From Triplophysa rosa (lineage: Eukaryota > Chordata > Actinopteri > Cypriniformes > Nemacheilidae), in assembly GCF_024868665.1 (NCBI RefSeq), contig NC_079898.1, positions 875,170 through 939,169 of the forward strand: a stretch of DNA of 64,000 bases, in the 5' to 3' direction. The notes beneath the pieces are model-generated. The model had not been told where the DNA came from and searched no databases. It saw only the letters and a program-made list of their open reading frames with translations. A program made the position numbers and the translations under genes. The number at the start of each line of letters is the position of its first letter. The stretch's first letter is position 1. Below, piece after piece: positions 45,471-55,733 of this stretch.

Positions 45471-45742
45471 ACCACCTAGGTCGCAAGAGGGTACGGAGTG
45501 CGGATAAGGTGGTCACCAGGTCGTGCTGTCCCAGAGGCTACCCAGCACTTGGGTCATGATGAGCGGCCGTAGCGGCTACATACATTCCCAGTGTGGAGGG
45601 GGAGAGGTTACTCCCCAATCTCTCTTGAGGAAGGGACAGCTCGTACCCGATTGAGCAACTCCGCGGGTCTTCTCGCCGAGAAGAGCACTAGGACGAGAAG
45701 AGGCGCCACCTATGGGCGTATAGCCGCCCAGTGGCCGAGGCC

Positions 45743-46602
45743 CTAGCCTGAGTGACGTCCCAACCAGACCAGGGGTGGGTCACTCAGGATCTCCTCGTCC
45801 CATCCAGACATGGAGACCAGGTTCTGCCTGGGATACCGTAACGTGCCCCTTCCCCTGGGGAAGCAGTTCGCCAGGGGGAGCGGCCAGGAGGGAGTTGATG
45901 TCAGAGCCTTAGCTCCGAGAACCAAGTCCTGGTTAGGCCGAAGGGGCGTAACTAGTACCACTTGATGCGCCTCTTCCCTGGCCTTGCACAGGACCTGTGC
46001 AATGAGGCTCACTGGGGGGAAGGCGTACTTCCGCTTGTCCCGCGGCCAGCTGTGCGCAAGGGCATCCGTGCCAAGGGTTGCCTCGGACAGGGAGTACCAA
46101 AGCGGACAATGGGTAGAGTCCGGGGAGGCAACAGGACCACCTGTGCCTGGCCGAACTGCTACCAAATGAGCCGGCTGTGCGGGGATGGAGTCGCCACTCT
46201 CCGCGAGGCGTTGACTGACTAGAGAGCGCATCGGCTGTCTGGTACAGGACGCCTGGGATGTGTGTGGCTCGCAGGGAACTGATCACCTGCTGACTCCAGA
46301 GGAGGAGGCGCCGGGCGAGTCATGTTAGCTGCCGTGAGCGAATGCCACCAATGATATACGCCACAGCAGCTGTGCTGTCCGACCGGACCAGCACGTGCTT
46401 GCCCTGCATGAGAGGTAGTAGCCCAATGGTAGCTTCGATCCCCCTGAGGTCTTCCCATGAGGGCCGCTTCGCCCGACTGCTTCTTTACTGTCGATAACCC
46501 TCCGGGGGAGGCCGCGTGAACGTGGGCTTCCTCGTCGTGGGTCTCGCGCCCCCCGATGGGCGGGGGGTGAGCGGGGCCGCTGCGGCTCGACAGTAACACC
46601 AA
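45743..46602 (-). pseudogene. DIRS B gag/RNase H junction and post-RNase H region
   Basis: The frame at 46219-46602 passes from gag-like sequence (ALMGRPQGDRSYHW) straight into RNase H tail (AGQARAGPVGQHSC), showing that the RT was deleted. The frame at 45743-46231 carries DSTHCPLWYSLSEATLGTDA and KRKYAFPPVSLIAQVL, the region between RNase H and recombinase in DIRS. Confidence 0.75.
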
Positions 46603-47243
46603 CCAGCCCCCCCTTGCGAGACGGGTGCGTCGAGAAAGCGGACCTTCTCGGCGTTACTCATCTGCGCAAGGATCGGCCAGAGGAGTTTCTCATGGACCGC
46701 AAGTGTGGACATCGTCTGACCCAGGGCCCGCGTGGTCACTTTGGTCGCCCGTAGAGCGAGGTCGGTGGCGGCGGTGATGGCGCCGATGGCGGAGTTCCTG
46801 CATAAGCGCTGGGTCGGTCTTACCCTCATGGAGCTCTCTCAACGCCCTGGTCTGGCAGGAGCCATAGCGTGGAGAGAGGAGGCAGCTTGGTCCGCCGCAA
46901 TGTAAGCTCTCGACACCAGAGATGCCGAGACCCCACATGCTTTGGACAGGAGTCTAGGTCGAGCCCCCCCAGGTGGCCGCCGCCTACGGGCACGAGTGCA
47001 CCGCAGCGGCATACTCCACCTGGGGGACATCGACGTATCCTCTAGCTGTCCCAACCTCGAGGGAAGAGAGGGTGACAGAACTTTGTTTGACATGAAACGT
47101 GCCGGAAAGGGAGCGTTCCAGGTCTTACTAAGTTCCTCATGCACTTCCGGTAAACACGGCACTGGGGGCGTGCTCAAACCCGATGTGCCATGTAGCCAGC
47201 CGCGAGTGCCAGGAGAGGCAGTGCGGGCACTGCAACCCAACAC
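46485..47243 (-). pseudogene. DIRS B gag-like remnant
   Basis: Three overlapping frames give VHEELSKTWNAPFPARF, GVSASLVSRAYIAADQAASS, MQEL and TKVTTRALGQTMSTLAVHEK, collinear with gag of DIRS C and D. Frameshifts at about 46840 and 46700. Confidence 0.75.
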
Positions 47244-48068
47244 TCACGGCGGCCCGGGAAAGCATGGCTGACATTTCGACATCCGCTTCTTCCTGGGCTC
47301 GACCCCCCGAGGGAGGGGGTCTACACTTGACTATTTACAAGAACCTTACTACTTACTGGTAAATTGCTGCTAAAACTGGTAAAGGGAATATACAAAATAA
47401 AAGAACACTGCTCATAAATACATATAGGCCTAGGGGGCTAATGAGGATAATTAAGCTAAACGGATTATATCTAAACTAAACATATATGTGCTAAACATAT
47501 AAAGCTCTTAAAGGAGTTGCTCACTGCAAAATTTGGCTGACTTTCTATAGTAGGAATAAAAATGACTATGGAAAGTCAACGGGGGCAAATTTTGAAGTGA
47601 ATTACTCCTTTAATACTTAGCTCTGTACACTGTGATAGGCTATGTGAGACCAATTTTCTTTTGTTGCACTTATGCTTTTTGTTGTCCTTATGTTGTTCCA
47701 ATTGCTTCCATTGTTTCCCTCATCTGTTAGTCGCTTTGGATAAAAGCATCTGCTAAATGACTAAATGTAAGTGTTAATACAACTGATACTGTGAGCTACT
47801 CAGTGTATTCAGTAGGTTGCTTCAGAGGCATAAGGTATAGACAATAAAACAATGCACAACTGACATAAAGGAAATTTACTTTTAATACTTAAGTACGTTT
47901 AAAGCACGTACTTCTGTACTTTTACTTAAGTAAGAATCTGTCTTTACAACTTTTACTTGTAGTGGAGTAATATTTGACCAGTAGCATCTGTACTTTCACT
48001 CAAGTAAGGAAGTTGTGTACTTCGTCCACCTCTGCTTATATATATAAAAAGTATAAAATACTATAATC

Positions 48069-49454
48069 ATGTCTGATTCCGATCGGAGATGCGTGCCTCC
48101 TTGCGAGAGGCTCCTCTCCAATCTGGATAAGCATGAATTTTGCTTTGAGTGCTTGGGGGCTGATAATGCTGCCCTGGGGCTTGAGAGAGAGTGTGAACTC
48201 TGTGATGTCCTAGGCATCCGAGCTCTTCATGCTCAGCTCTCGTTTTTTAAGAGAGACCGAGCCGCTTCTTCCTCGTCCTGGGGTTCGCGGTTTGATTTAG
48301 CCGAAGCACGAGAGGCGGGTCCGTCCGCGTCTCCCATGCGCTCGCCAAATCGCGATGTCTTCGCATCCGAATCCAAAGCGTGCGCCGGCGCTTCTTCGGA
48401 TCGGGCGGAGGACGAGGCATCCCTTGCTTCTGCGGGGTTGGATAGTGCCGTCTCGGGACGTTACACTCGTGACAACGCGGCGCTTGAGGAGCTTCTCGGG
48501 GCGGTGACTAAGGCAGTCGACCGCCTCAACCTCGACTGGCCGCAGGAGCAAGAGGCCCCCAGAGGCTCAAAGCTAGATGACAGATATCTGCTGGGGGGAG
48601 GAGCCACAACATCGCGCTCTCCCCTTTTTCGAGGATCTCCACAGCGAATTATCTCACTTGTGGCAGAAGCCTTATTCCTCCCGTGTGTTCGTGCCATCGA
48701 CGTCGATTTATTCCACTATCATTGGCGCAAAACCACGGGGGTATACGACGGTACCCGTGTGGAAGAGACGCTGGCGAGCTATCTCTCCCCTGGGACATCG
48801 TCATCCCTGAAAAAGCCTTCTCTCCCCACCAGGCCTTGCAGGCTTACATCTGCACTGGTGGGGAAGGCTTTTCAGGCAGCGGGTCAGGCTGGTGCTGCCC
48901 TGCACACCATGGTGGTTTTGCAGGCGTACCAGGCTGACCTGCTGGATGATGTGAGCATTGACGGGGTGATTGATGAGACGGCGTTTGCAGAGCTACCCCG
49001 GGCCACAGATTTGTCTCTCCGTGCTATCAAGCAGACGGCCCATGCTATCGGCCGTTTTATGGCTGCACTTGTCACCACGGAGAGGCATCTGTGGCTAAAC
49101 TTCACGGGCATCAAGGACAGGGACCGGGCCTTCCTCCTTGAAGCCCCGATCTCGCCTTCCCGGACTGTTTGGAGACGTGGTGAACACCGTGGTCACCAGG
49201 TTCCGGGAGGTGAAACGCCACGAGGAGGTGTTCGTGAGGTATCTCCCCCGTCGTGCTCAAGTGTCTGGAGTGTCGGCCACCCTCTCCGGACCAGTTCCCC
49301 AGTCCCGACCACGCACACAGTCTCGGGTGGGTCCGGTGTGGCGAATCGCGCCCCCCCTCGCAGAGGCAGGGGAGCGGCCCACAACGCCCCTCAGGCCGCC
49401 TCGGGAGGGCCGGACCTGAGGCGCTTCATCTCTGCCAAGAAGAAGAGATCCTGA
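48069..49454 (+). CDS. DIRS E gag-like ORF1, intact (461 aa)
   Basis: The start MSDSDRRCVPPCERLLSN opens the ORF 35 nt after the hAT's right end. Residues 8-46 form a Cys-rich finger (CERLL...CFECLGADNAA...CELC). A Ser-rich acidic stretch follows, then an alpha-helical core (LSHL-like region, ARAIDVDLFHYHW, AGAALHTMVVLQAYQADLL, LSLRAIKQTAHAIGRFMAAL). The end is basic and proline-rich (RRGRGAAHN ... KKKRS). The arrangement matches gag-like ORF1 of fish DIRS1 elements, the nucleic-acid-binding coat protein. Its promoter and leader have been pushed 4.9 kb away by the hAT, so expression is unlikely. Confidence 0.8.
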   Translation: MSDSDRRCVPPCERLLSNLDKHEFCFECLGADNAALGLERECELCDVLGIRALHAQLSFFKRDRAASSSSWGSRFDLAEAREAGPSASPMRSPNRDVFASESKACAGASSDRAEDEASLASAGLDSAVSGRYTRDNAALEELLGAVTKAVDRLNLDWPQEQEAPRGSKLDDRYLLGGGATTSRSPLFRGSPQRIISLVAEALFLPCVRAIDVDLFHYHWRKTTGVYDGTRVEETLASYLSPGTSSSLKKPSLPTRPCRLTSALVGKAFQAAGQAGAALHTMVVLQAYQADLLDDVSIDGVIDETAFAELPRATDLSLRAIKQTAHAIGRFMAALVTTERHLWLNFTGIKDRDRAFLLEAPISPSRTVWRRGEHRGHQVPGGETPRGGVREVSPPSCSSVWSVGHPLRTSSPVPTTHTVSGGSGVANRAPPRRGRGAAHNAPQAASGGPDLRRFISAKKKRS

Positions 49455-49559
49455 GACATGTGGGCCCAGGACTGTGGGGGTGTGCCCCCCCGGGGAGGGG
49501 TGCGTAAAATTCCATGAGAAATAAGAGGCTCCTCTCTGGCACCCTGACAGGGCTGCTTT

Positions 49560-51058
49560 GCAATCTCCACCGCCGCCAGCGTTTCGGGGATTAGCGGTTT
49601 CAAAAAGAATGCTAAATGTTCGGTCGTCTCCTGCCACACCTCAAGACGTTGGGCATTTGGCATCCCCCCAACAAGACAAAGTGCCGACGTTGATACCCCT
49701 TTCAGAGAAGCTGGCACGTGGAAACTACTGCCAGGTATCTCTCCATGGGTAGAAAGGACTGTAGCCAAGGGCTACAGGATTCAATTTGCATATCGCCCTC
49801 CGTGTTTCAACGGCGTAGTCTCAACTTCTGTGCAACCGGAGCGAGCGCATCTGGTGGCACAAGAATTACAAGCTCTGCTGGACAAAGGGGCCATAGAACC
49901 TGTTCTCCTACCCGACAGAGAGAAAGGCTATTACAGCCGGTAGTTCCCAAGAGGGATGGGGGGTTGCGTACGATTCTAGATCTTCGCGGATTAAACAACT
50001 ACCTAAAGACGCACAAATTCAAAATGTTGACAATCAAGATGATTGTGTCTCAAATTCAGTCACACGACTGGTTCATAACTATCGATCTCAAAGATGCATA
50101 CTTTCACATAGAGATCTTGCCACAACACAGGAAATACCTGAGGTTCGCTTTCGGGGGCGAAGCTTACCAGTATCATGTTCTTCCATTCGGCCTTGCCTTG
50201 TCACCCCGCACATACACGAAATGCATGGATGCAGCTCTGGCTCCTCTGCGACTCCAGGGCATCCGCATTTTGAATTACATAGATGACTGGCTGGTTTTAG
50301 CTCAGTCTCGGGAGCTAGCGCTTCGACATCGGGATGTCGTCCTAGCTCATCTCAAAGCTCTCAGGTTAGACTCAACGCCACAAAGAGCGTTCTCTCCCCT
50401 ATGCAAAATACAACGTATTTAGGGATAATATGGGACTCGACCACGATGCAGGCGCAACTGTCTCCTGCACGCGTCAAATCCATCCTGAGCACCCTGAGGA
50501 GCATCAGGCTAGGCCAGAAAGTCACTATTCATCACTTCAAAGAATTCTAGGTCTCATGGTGGAGGCTTCCACAGTTATACCTCTGGGCCTCCTCCTGCAT
50601 ATGAGACCATTTCAGTTGTGGCTCAGAGCCAGGGGGTTTCATCCAAGGGCCAACCCCCCAGAGGCAGATAAGGGTGACGCGCCAGGGCCTTCGCACCCTT
50701 TCTATGTGGTTCAGACCTCGGTTTCGGACTTTAGGTCCCACTCTCGGTCCGTGTTGTCGTCGCAAGATGCTAACGACAGACGCTTCCCTCACGGGCTGGG
50801 GTGCAGTCTTAGATGGCCGTCCAGCCCAGGGGGTCTGGAGAGGTCAAATTCTCGATTGGCACATCAATTGCCTCGAGATGATGGCTGTATTTCGGGCCCT
50901 GAAATACTTCCTCTGGGAGTTACGAGGCTACCATGTCCTAGTGCGGGTGGACAACACTTCAGTAGTCTCATACATAAATCACCAGGATGGTCTGCGGTCG
51001 CGCCACCTGAACAAATTGGACCAGCAGATCCTGCCATGGGCAGAGGGCAAATTCCTGT
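49560..51058 (+). pseudogene. DIRS E reverse transcriptase and RNase H, frameshifted
   Basis: The RT frame (49718-50422) has GGLRTILDLRGLNNYL, WFITIDLKDAYFHIEI, LPFGLALSPRTYTK and an intact NYIDDWLVLA (YxDD). An upstream piece in another frame has ERAHLVAQELQALLDKGAIE. After a break near 50380-50430 the connection reads in other frames. RNase H (50674 onward) has MLTTDASLTGWGAVLDG, INCLEMMAVFRAL and VLVRVDNTSVVSYIN, so its catalytic residues are present. It ends at WAEGKFLS, where the minisatellite begins. At least two frameshifts exist. Confidence 0.85.
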
Positions 51059-51484
51059 CCCCACAGGCAAAACCTCCGCACACAGGCAAACTTCCGCACA
51101 CAGGCAAAACCTCCGCACACAGGCAAAACCTCCGCACACAGGCAAAACCTCCGCACACAGGCAAAACCTCCGCACACAGGCAAAAACTCCGCACACAGGC
51201 AAAACCTCCGCACACAGGCAAAACCTCCGCACACAGGCAAAACCTCCGCACACAGGCAAAACCTCCGCACACAGGCAAAACACGAACGGGTAATCCCCAG
51301 GGGGTCAAACTAGATGTACCACAGGAAAACAAGAACTAGACCTGACCACTGACAAGGCACAAAACAGTGAATATAAAGTGTCCAAGTAATGGGGAACAGG
51401 TGTGGGTGCAATCATGGATGGAGGCATGCAAGGGGTTATGGGAAGTGGAGTCCAGGGGGAAACATGCAGCCAGGAACGGTGACA
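51059..51484 (-). mobile_element. LTR-like fragment with expanded minisatellite
   Basis: Read on the minus strand it begins TGTCACCGTTCCTGGCTGC and continues with LTR-like text ('ctccacttcccataacccc', 'acacctgttccccat'). The 19-bp repeat at 51062-51283 is an expansion of its own 'ttttgcctgtgtgcggagg' segment. The far end is undefined because it abuts DIRS E. Confidence 0.5.
51062..51283. repeat. 19-bp minisatellite, ~12 units
   Basis: The unit CACAGGCAAAACCTCCGCA is repeated with few changes. Because 19 is not a multiple of three, all frames stay open and show a 19-residue period (PHTGKTSAHRQNLRTQAKP). The ORFs over it on either strand are artefacts. Confidence 0.95.
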
Positions 51485-51813
51485 AGGACATTAAAAAGTA
51501 AACTATCATTACCCATCTTATTTTAAATAAGACCATAATTTATATTTAATAATTAAATTTAATTAGCAGCTAGCTAACAACAACTTGTGATTTGTTCTGG
51601 CATCTCTCTCCTGTCTAAACTAAATGATTTTATAGGTAATTTGCTACACATTGTCATATAAATAAACTGTAAATACTGTAGATTATTTAGACTACATCTC
51701 TTGCTAAATGGCCTAAGCACACTTAAGTTCTGAGGTGTTTTGAGTGAGTGACTGATTTGATGGATTCAGACAGTCTTGAGTTCAGTCAGTTTTTGAACAT
51801 TGGGTCATGAACA
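51485..51813. other. intron sequence, nothing recognised
   Basis: AT-rich stretch between the LTR fragment and DIRS C, with no gene or repeat ends. Confidence 0.45.
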
Positions 51814-51814
51814 T

Positions 51815-52138
51815 CTTGGTTACGGATGTAACCTCAGTTCCCTGATGGAGGGAACGAGACGTTGTGTCGAGCTGACAGATGGGGTTCGTCCCTGAGAACC
51901 AATCGCTTCCGACTTCTTAGAAAAGGCCAATGAAAATTGGTGAATGAAATTTGCATGCCGGACTCCGCCCCCGGATATCCGGGTATAAAAGGGAGATGGC
52001 GTGCCTCATTCATTCACCTTAGTTCTGAGGAGCCTGAGACCTCTCACGACTGCTGCAGTGGGCAGCACGTGTTGTGGCAAGAAGGACACAACGTCTCGTT
52101 CCCTCCATCATGGAACTGAGGTTACATCCGTAACCAAG
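51815..52138. repeat. DIRS C terminal hairpin (54-bp arms)
   Basis: 51815-51868 pairs with 52085-52138. The loop includes the ITR with its TATA box. The layout equals that of DIRS B (43932-44208). Confidence 0.9.
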
Positions 52139-52605
52139 ACGTTCCCTTTATGTCGGTCTCTCGACGTTGTGTCAAGCCAACAGATGGGGTTCCTATGGAA
52201 AATGCCACAACACTGTGCCCTGTTAAAATCTCTAGCGAAGCAACGGTGACTGGCCTGGGCGTGTCAGCCGTGAGCGCTACCGCGAAATTGTAACCTCGCA
52301 GTGGGTAGGTAGGGGGTCCCAGAGCTTTACTTGAAAGGTGGGAAGGCCCCTGCCTTCGGCCTCACAGGCGGCGGCCTTGTTTCTCTAACAGCGAGAAGCC
52401 GCCCGGAACCGTAAGGCCACTGGGTAAGCGCTACTTCCTCAAGCGGGGGATGCGCTACAGAGACCACTTCCTACCAGAGGGAGGAGTTTAGTGGAGATAC
52501 CAACATGGTCTCACCGATGGGGGAGAACTCATGGGAAGAATGTGCGGACTGAAGGAGTTAACCGCGAGGTGGTGCTTGCTTAGTGATGGATGGAGTGCCT
52601 GTTCT

Positions 52606-53375
52606 TCACCCAGTGGGGGAAGAAGGGAGGCTAGTTAGTACGCTGACCCCCTTAGGAGAAAGGGCGGAAGGTACTGTCATAGGCGTACAGCGTACCGGCC
52701 GCCAGTCTTGCCTGATGCCTGCAAGACTCGAGCCGATACCGGTTTTACGCGGAGGCTGTAGGACCTCGCAAAGGTGATGGGTGTAGCCCAACCCGCAGCT
52801 CTGCAGATGTCTGCCAGAGAGGCACCTCGAGCCAGTGCCCACAAGGAGGCTGTACTCCGTGTGGAGAGAGCTCTCACCCAGTGGGAGCGGGCGATCTTAG
52901 GACAGGTACGCCATAGTGATGGCATCCATGATCCAGTGCACCAATCTCTGTTTGAGACAGCCCTCCCTGCTGATCTCCAAAACAGACAAAGAGCTACTCA
53001 GAGCTCCTGTGGCTCTGCGTGCGGTCCAAGCAGAGGCGCATTGTGCGTACTGGACACAACACGGAAGGGGTTGGGTCTTCCTCCCCGGTGGGCAGCGCCT
53101 GTAAGTTCACCACCTGGTGTAGGGGGAGTGGTGGGAACTTTGGGCACGTAGCCGGGCCGGGGTCTCAGGATAGCGTGAGAATCACCGGGCCCGAGTTCTA
53201 GGCAATCTGTGGACACGGAGAATGCTTGTAGGTCTGCTACCCTCTTGAGTGCCATCCGGAGAGCCGTCTTCATCGTGAGGTGAGAAAGAGCGGCATCTCC
53301 AAGGGGCTCCAGGACCGCATCAAGGTCGCAAGAGGGTACTGAGCGCGGGTGAGGCGGTAGCCTTCCCGCGCCCAT
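52606..53375 (-). pseudogene. DIRS C tyrosine recombinase (frameshifted)
   Basis: The N-terminal part (53375-52998) has DAALSHLTMKTALRMALKRVADLQ and VSTDCLELGPGDSHAILRP. The catalytic C-terminus (52925-52677) has RALSTRSTAS, LARGASLADICRAAGWATP and FARSYSLRV. In related DIRS recombinases the box reads HSTR; here the His position is Leu, while the Arg and the candidate nucleophile Tyr remain. A frameshift between 52998 and 52925 separates the halves. Confidence 0.8.
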
Positions 53376-53575
53376 TAGGAACCAAATGATCAGGTTGTGC
53401 TGTCCTAGAGATTACCGGCAACTGAGTCGTGATGAGCAGCAATAGCGGCTCCATACACGTTCAGTGTGGAAGGGGAGAGATTACTCTCGAGTCTCTGGAG
53501 GAAAGCACGTACCCGATCAAGCAACTCCACGGGACTTCTCTTCGAGAAGAGCACCAGGATGAGAAGAGGCACCAC

Positions 53576-54464
53576 TTACAGGCGTGTAGCCGCCCAGTGG
53601 CTAGGGGCCCTAGCCTGAGTAGTGGTCTTAACTGCCGCAGGGTTTAGGCCACTCAGGATCTCCTCGTTCCGTCCAGGAGCCAGACATGGAGGTTCCAGAG
53701 GTCTGGCCTGGGATGCCATAACGTGCCCTTCCCCTGGGAAAGCAGGTCCTTCGTCAGGGGAATCGGCCAGGGGGGAGCTGTCGTCAAGAGCATTAGCTCC
53801 GAGAACCAAGTCCGGTTGGGCCAGTATGGCGCAACTAGAACACTTGATGGTCCTCTTCGCTGACCTTGCACAGGGTCTGTGCAATGAGGCTCACTGGGGG
53901 GGAAGGCGTACTTCCGCTTGTCCCACGGCCAGCTGTGCGCTAGAGCATCCGTGCCGAGGGGGGCCTCGGGCGGGGAGTACCTTAGCGGGCAATGGGTGGT
54001 GTCCAGGGAGGCAAAGGGGTCTACCTGAGCCTGCCCGAACTGTACCCAATGAGCTGGACTGCGCGGGGGTGGAGTCGCCACTTTCCGCGAGGCGTCAACT
54101 GACGAGAGAGCGCATCGGCTGTCTGGTTCAGGTCGCCTGGGATATGTGTGGCTCGCAGGGATCTGCTCACCTGCGGACTCCACAGGAGGAGGCGTCGGGC
54201 GAGTCGTGTTAGCTGCCGTGAGCGAACGCCACCCTGGCGGTTGATATACGCTATGGCAGTTGTGCTGTCCGACCGGACCAGCACATGCTTGTCCTGCATG
54301 AGAGGTTGTAGCCCCTTCAGTGCGGGTAGCACATCCAACAACTCTAGGCAGTTGATATGCCTGCACAGGCGGGTGCCCGTCCATCGCCCCGACACTGCGT
54401 GCCCGTTGCACACGGCACCCCAACCCTGCAGGGAGGCGTCTGTCGTCACCATGACGCGTCTCAA
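53576..54464 (-). pseudogene. DIRS C RNase H and linker
   Basis: RNase H (54464-54021): VMVTTDASLQGWGAVCNG, INCLELLDVL, VLVRSDSTTAIAYINRQ, RSLRATHIPG, DALSRQLTPRGKWRLH. The catalytic acidic residues are present. The linker to the recombinase (DTTHCPLRYSPPEAPLGTDA, KRKYAFPPSEPHC) continues in other frames down to 53576. Confidence 0.8.
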
Positions 54465-55290
54465 CCTGCCCGAGAGGGACCCCTGTCCGTAGAAAGGTCA
54501 TTGAAGACCAAGAGGTTAGGGTGCGTCGGCAGAGAGGCGTAATCATCATCCGCCTGCTGCCGGTGTGCCACTCTCTCAAGGGAACTCGACTCTGTAGCCA
54601 GTGTTGGAGCAGTCTCATGTGCATCAACCAGAGGGGTATCACCACCGTCGAGGATGCCATTTGCCCAGGAGCCTCTTGTGCCTGCTGACTGCTTGAAATA
54701 TTCAAGGCAGTTCAACACTGACTGAGCGCAGTCGCGCTGTAATGGAGACAGAGTTGAGTTCCATACCAGAAAGAGGATGCTCTGCACAGGGGAGAGCTTG
54801 CTCTTTTCTCGGTTGACCTGTAGTCCCAATCGATCTAGGTGCCGAAGCACTAGGTCCCTGTGTGTGTACATAACAGATCTCTTGAGTGTGTCAAATGAGC
54901 CAGTCGTCGAGATAGTTTAGTACCCGCACACCTCTCTCCCTGAGGGGAGTGAGGGCGGCTTCTACGATCTTCGTGAAGACTCGTGGGGACAGGGACAGAC
55001 CGAAAGGGAGGACTCTGTACTAATATGCCTGACCCTCAAAAGCGAACCGTAGGAACGGGCGATGACGAGGGGGAATCGAGACATGATAGTAAGTGTCCTT
55101 CAGGTCGATTGCCATGAACCAATCTTGACATCTGATAGATGCCAGGATACGCTTCTGCGTGAGCATCCTGAACGGCAGCTTGAGTAGGTGCCTGTTCAGG
55201 GTACGCAGATCTAGCAACCATCGCCTTTTTGGGGACGATGAAGTACGGGCTGTAAAACCCGTTGAACTTCTCGGCTAGAGGGATGAGCAC
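54465..55290 (-). pseudogene. DIRS C reverse transcriptase (frameshifted)
   Basis: Frames hold FNGFYSPYFIVPKK (55290 side), LDLRTLNRHLLKLP, WFMAIDLKDTYYHV and RFLRFAFEGQAY. Near 54900-54930 is VLNYLDDWLI (intact YxDD), and VLRHLDRLGLQVNREKSKL follows. A premature stop follows QAY at 55020, and frame changes occur at about 55220 and 54880. Confidence 0.8.
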
Positions 55291-55733
55291 GATCGCTTCC
55301 TCACCAGAGGGGTGGCGACCTCGGCCCGAAGCACGGGAGCATCCTTGCCTCTGCTGAGGTTGAGAGGATGCCCCGAAACTTGGGCGGGCGTCTGGGGAGT
55401 TGGATCGCGTAGCCGAGACGGACTGTATCCCGTAGTCACCATGACGGTTTGGGAAGCTCTTGTCAGGCTCCCAGGGACTGAGACAGGGAGGCTAGGGGTA
55501 CGTTCTGCTTCATCGACCTCCCGGGGGTGGATCGATGGCTGGCAGTACGGATCCCTCGCCGTGGGGGGGCCCCCAGAGAGGAGATCGGCTCTGCAGTTTT
55601 ACCTGCCTGGCGATGATGTAGCACAACGCACCGTCGAATGAGAGTGCTTAGGCTGCTGATTATCCTCGACATTGGGTCTCGCCGTGACGCAATGTCGAGT
55701 TGCCGAACACCGTCATGTAGAGGGTGAGAGCGG

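Larger units (their letters stand above)
43930..47318 (-). mobile_element. DIRS B: truncated DIRS1-like element inside the hAT
   Basis: The left (3') end carries the DIRS terminal sequence TCTTGGTTACGGATGTAACC and its hairpin. Coding remnants on the minus strand run recombinase, RNase H, gag. The right end stops in gag at a point corresponding to 56648 of DIRS C, so the 5' terminal repeat is missing. About 240 bp of hAT sequence present in copy 1 are absent here, so the insertion was accompanied by a deletion. Confidence 0.8.
43106..48034 (+). mobile_element. hAT element, copy 2, carrying DIRS B
   Basis: Ends CAGAGGTGGACAGTAAC and CGTCCACCTCTG are flanked by the 8-bp duplication CTTATATA (43098-43105 and 48035-48042). 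The arms 43106-43929 and 47319-48034 match hAT copy 1 at both ends in the same orientation, but the internal block is inverted relative to copy 1. A short L2-type tail lies at about 47640-47770. Confidence 0.9.
42749..51058 (+). mobile_element. DIRS E: plus-strand DIRS1-like element, split and 3' truncated
   Basis: It starts near GCGCTTGTTCCCTATC with an ITR-like leader and TATAAATA (about 42915). A hAT (43106-48034) interrupts it before the gag ORF. It then encodes gag (48069-49454), RT and RNase H, and stops at 51058 where an LTR fragment with a minisatellite begins. The recombinase and 3' ITR are missing. Its proteins differ clearly from DIRS A-D, so it is a separate family. Confidence 0.75.

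Noticed and set aside
50864..51332. ORFs with 'HTGKTSAHRQ' or 'VCGGFACVRRFC' repeats
   Set aside because: Artefacts of the 19-bp minisatellite, open in every frame.
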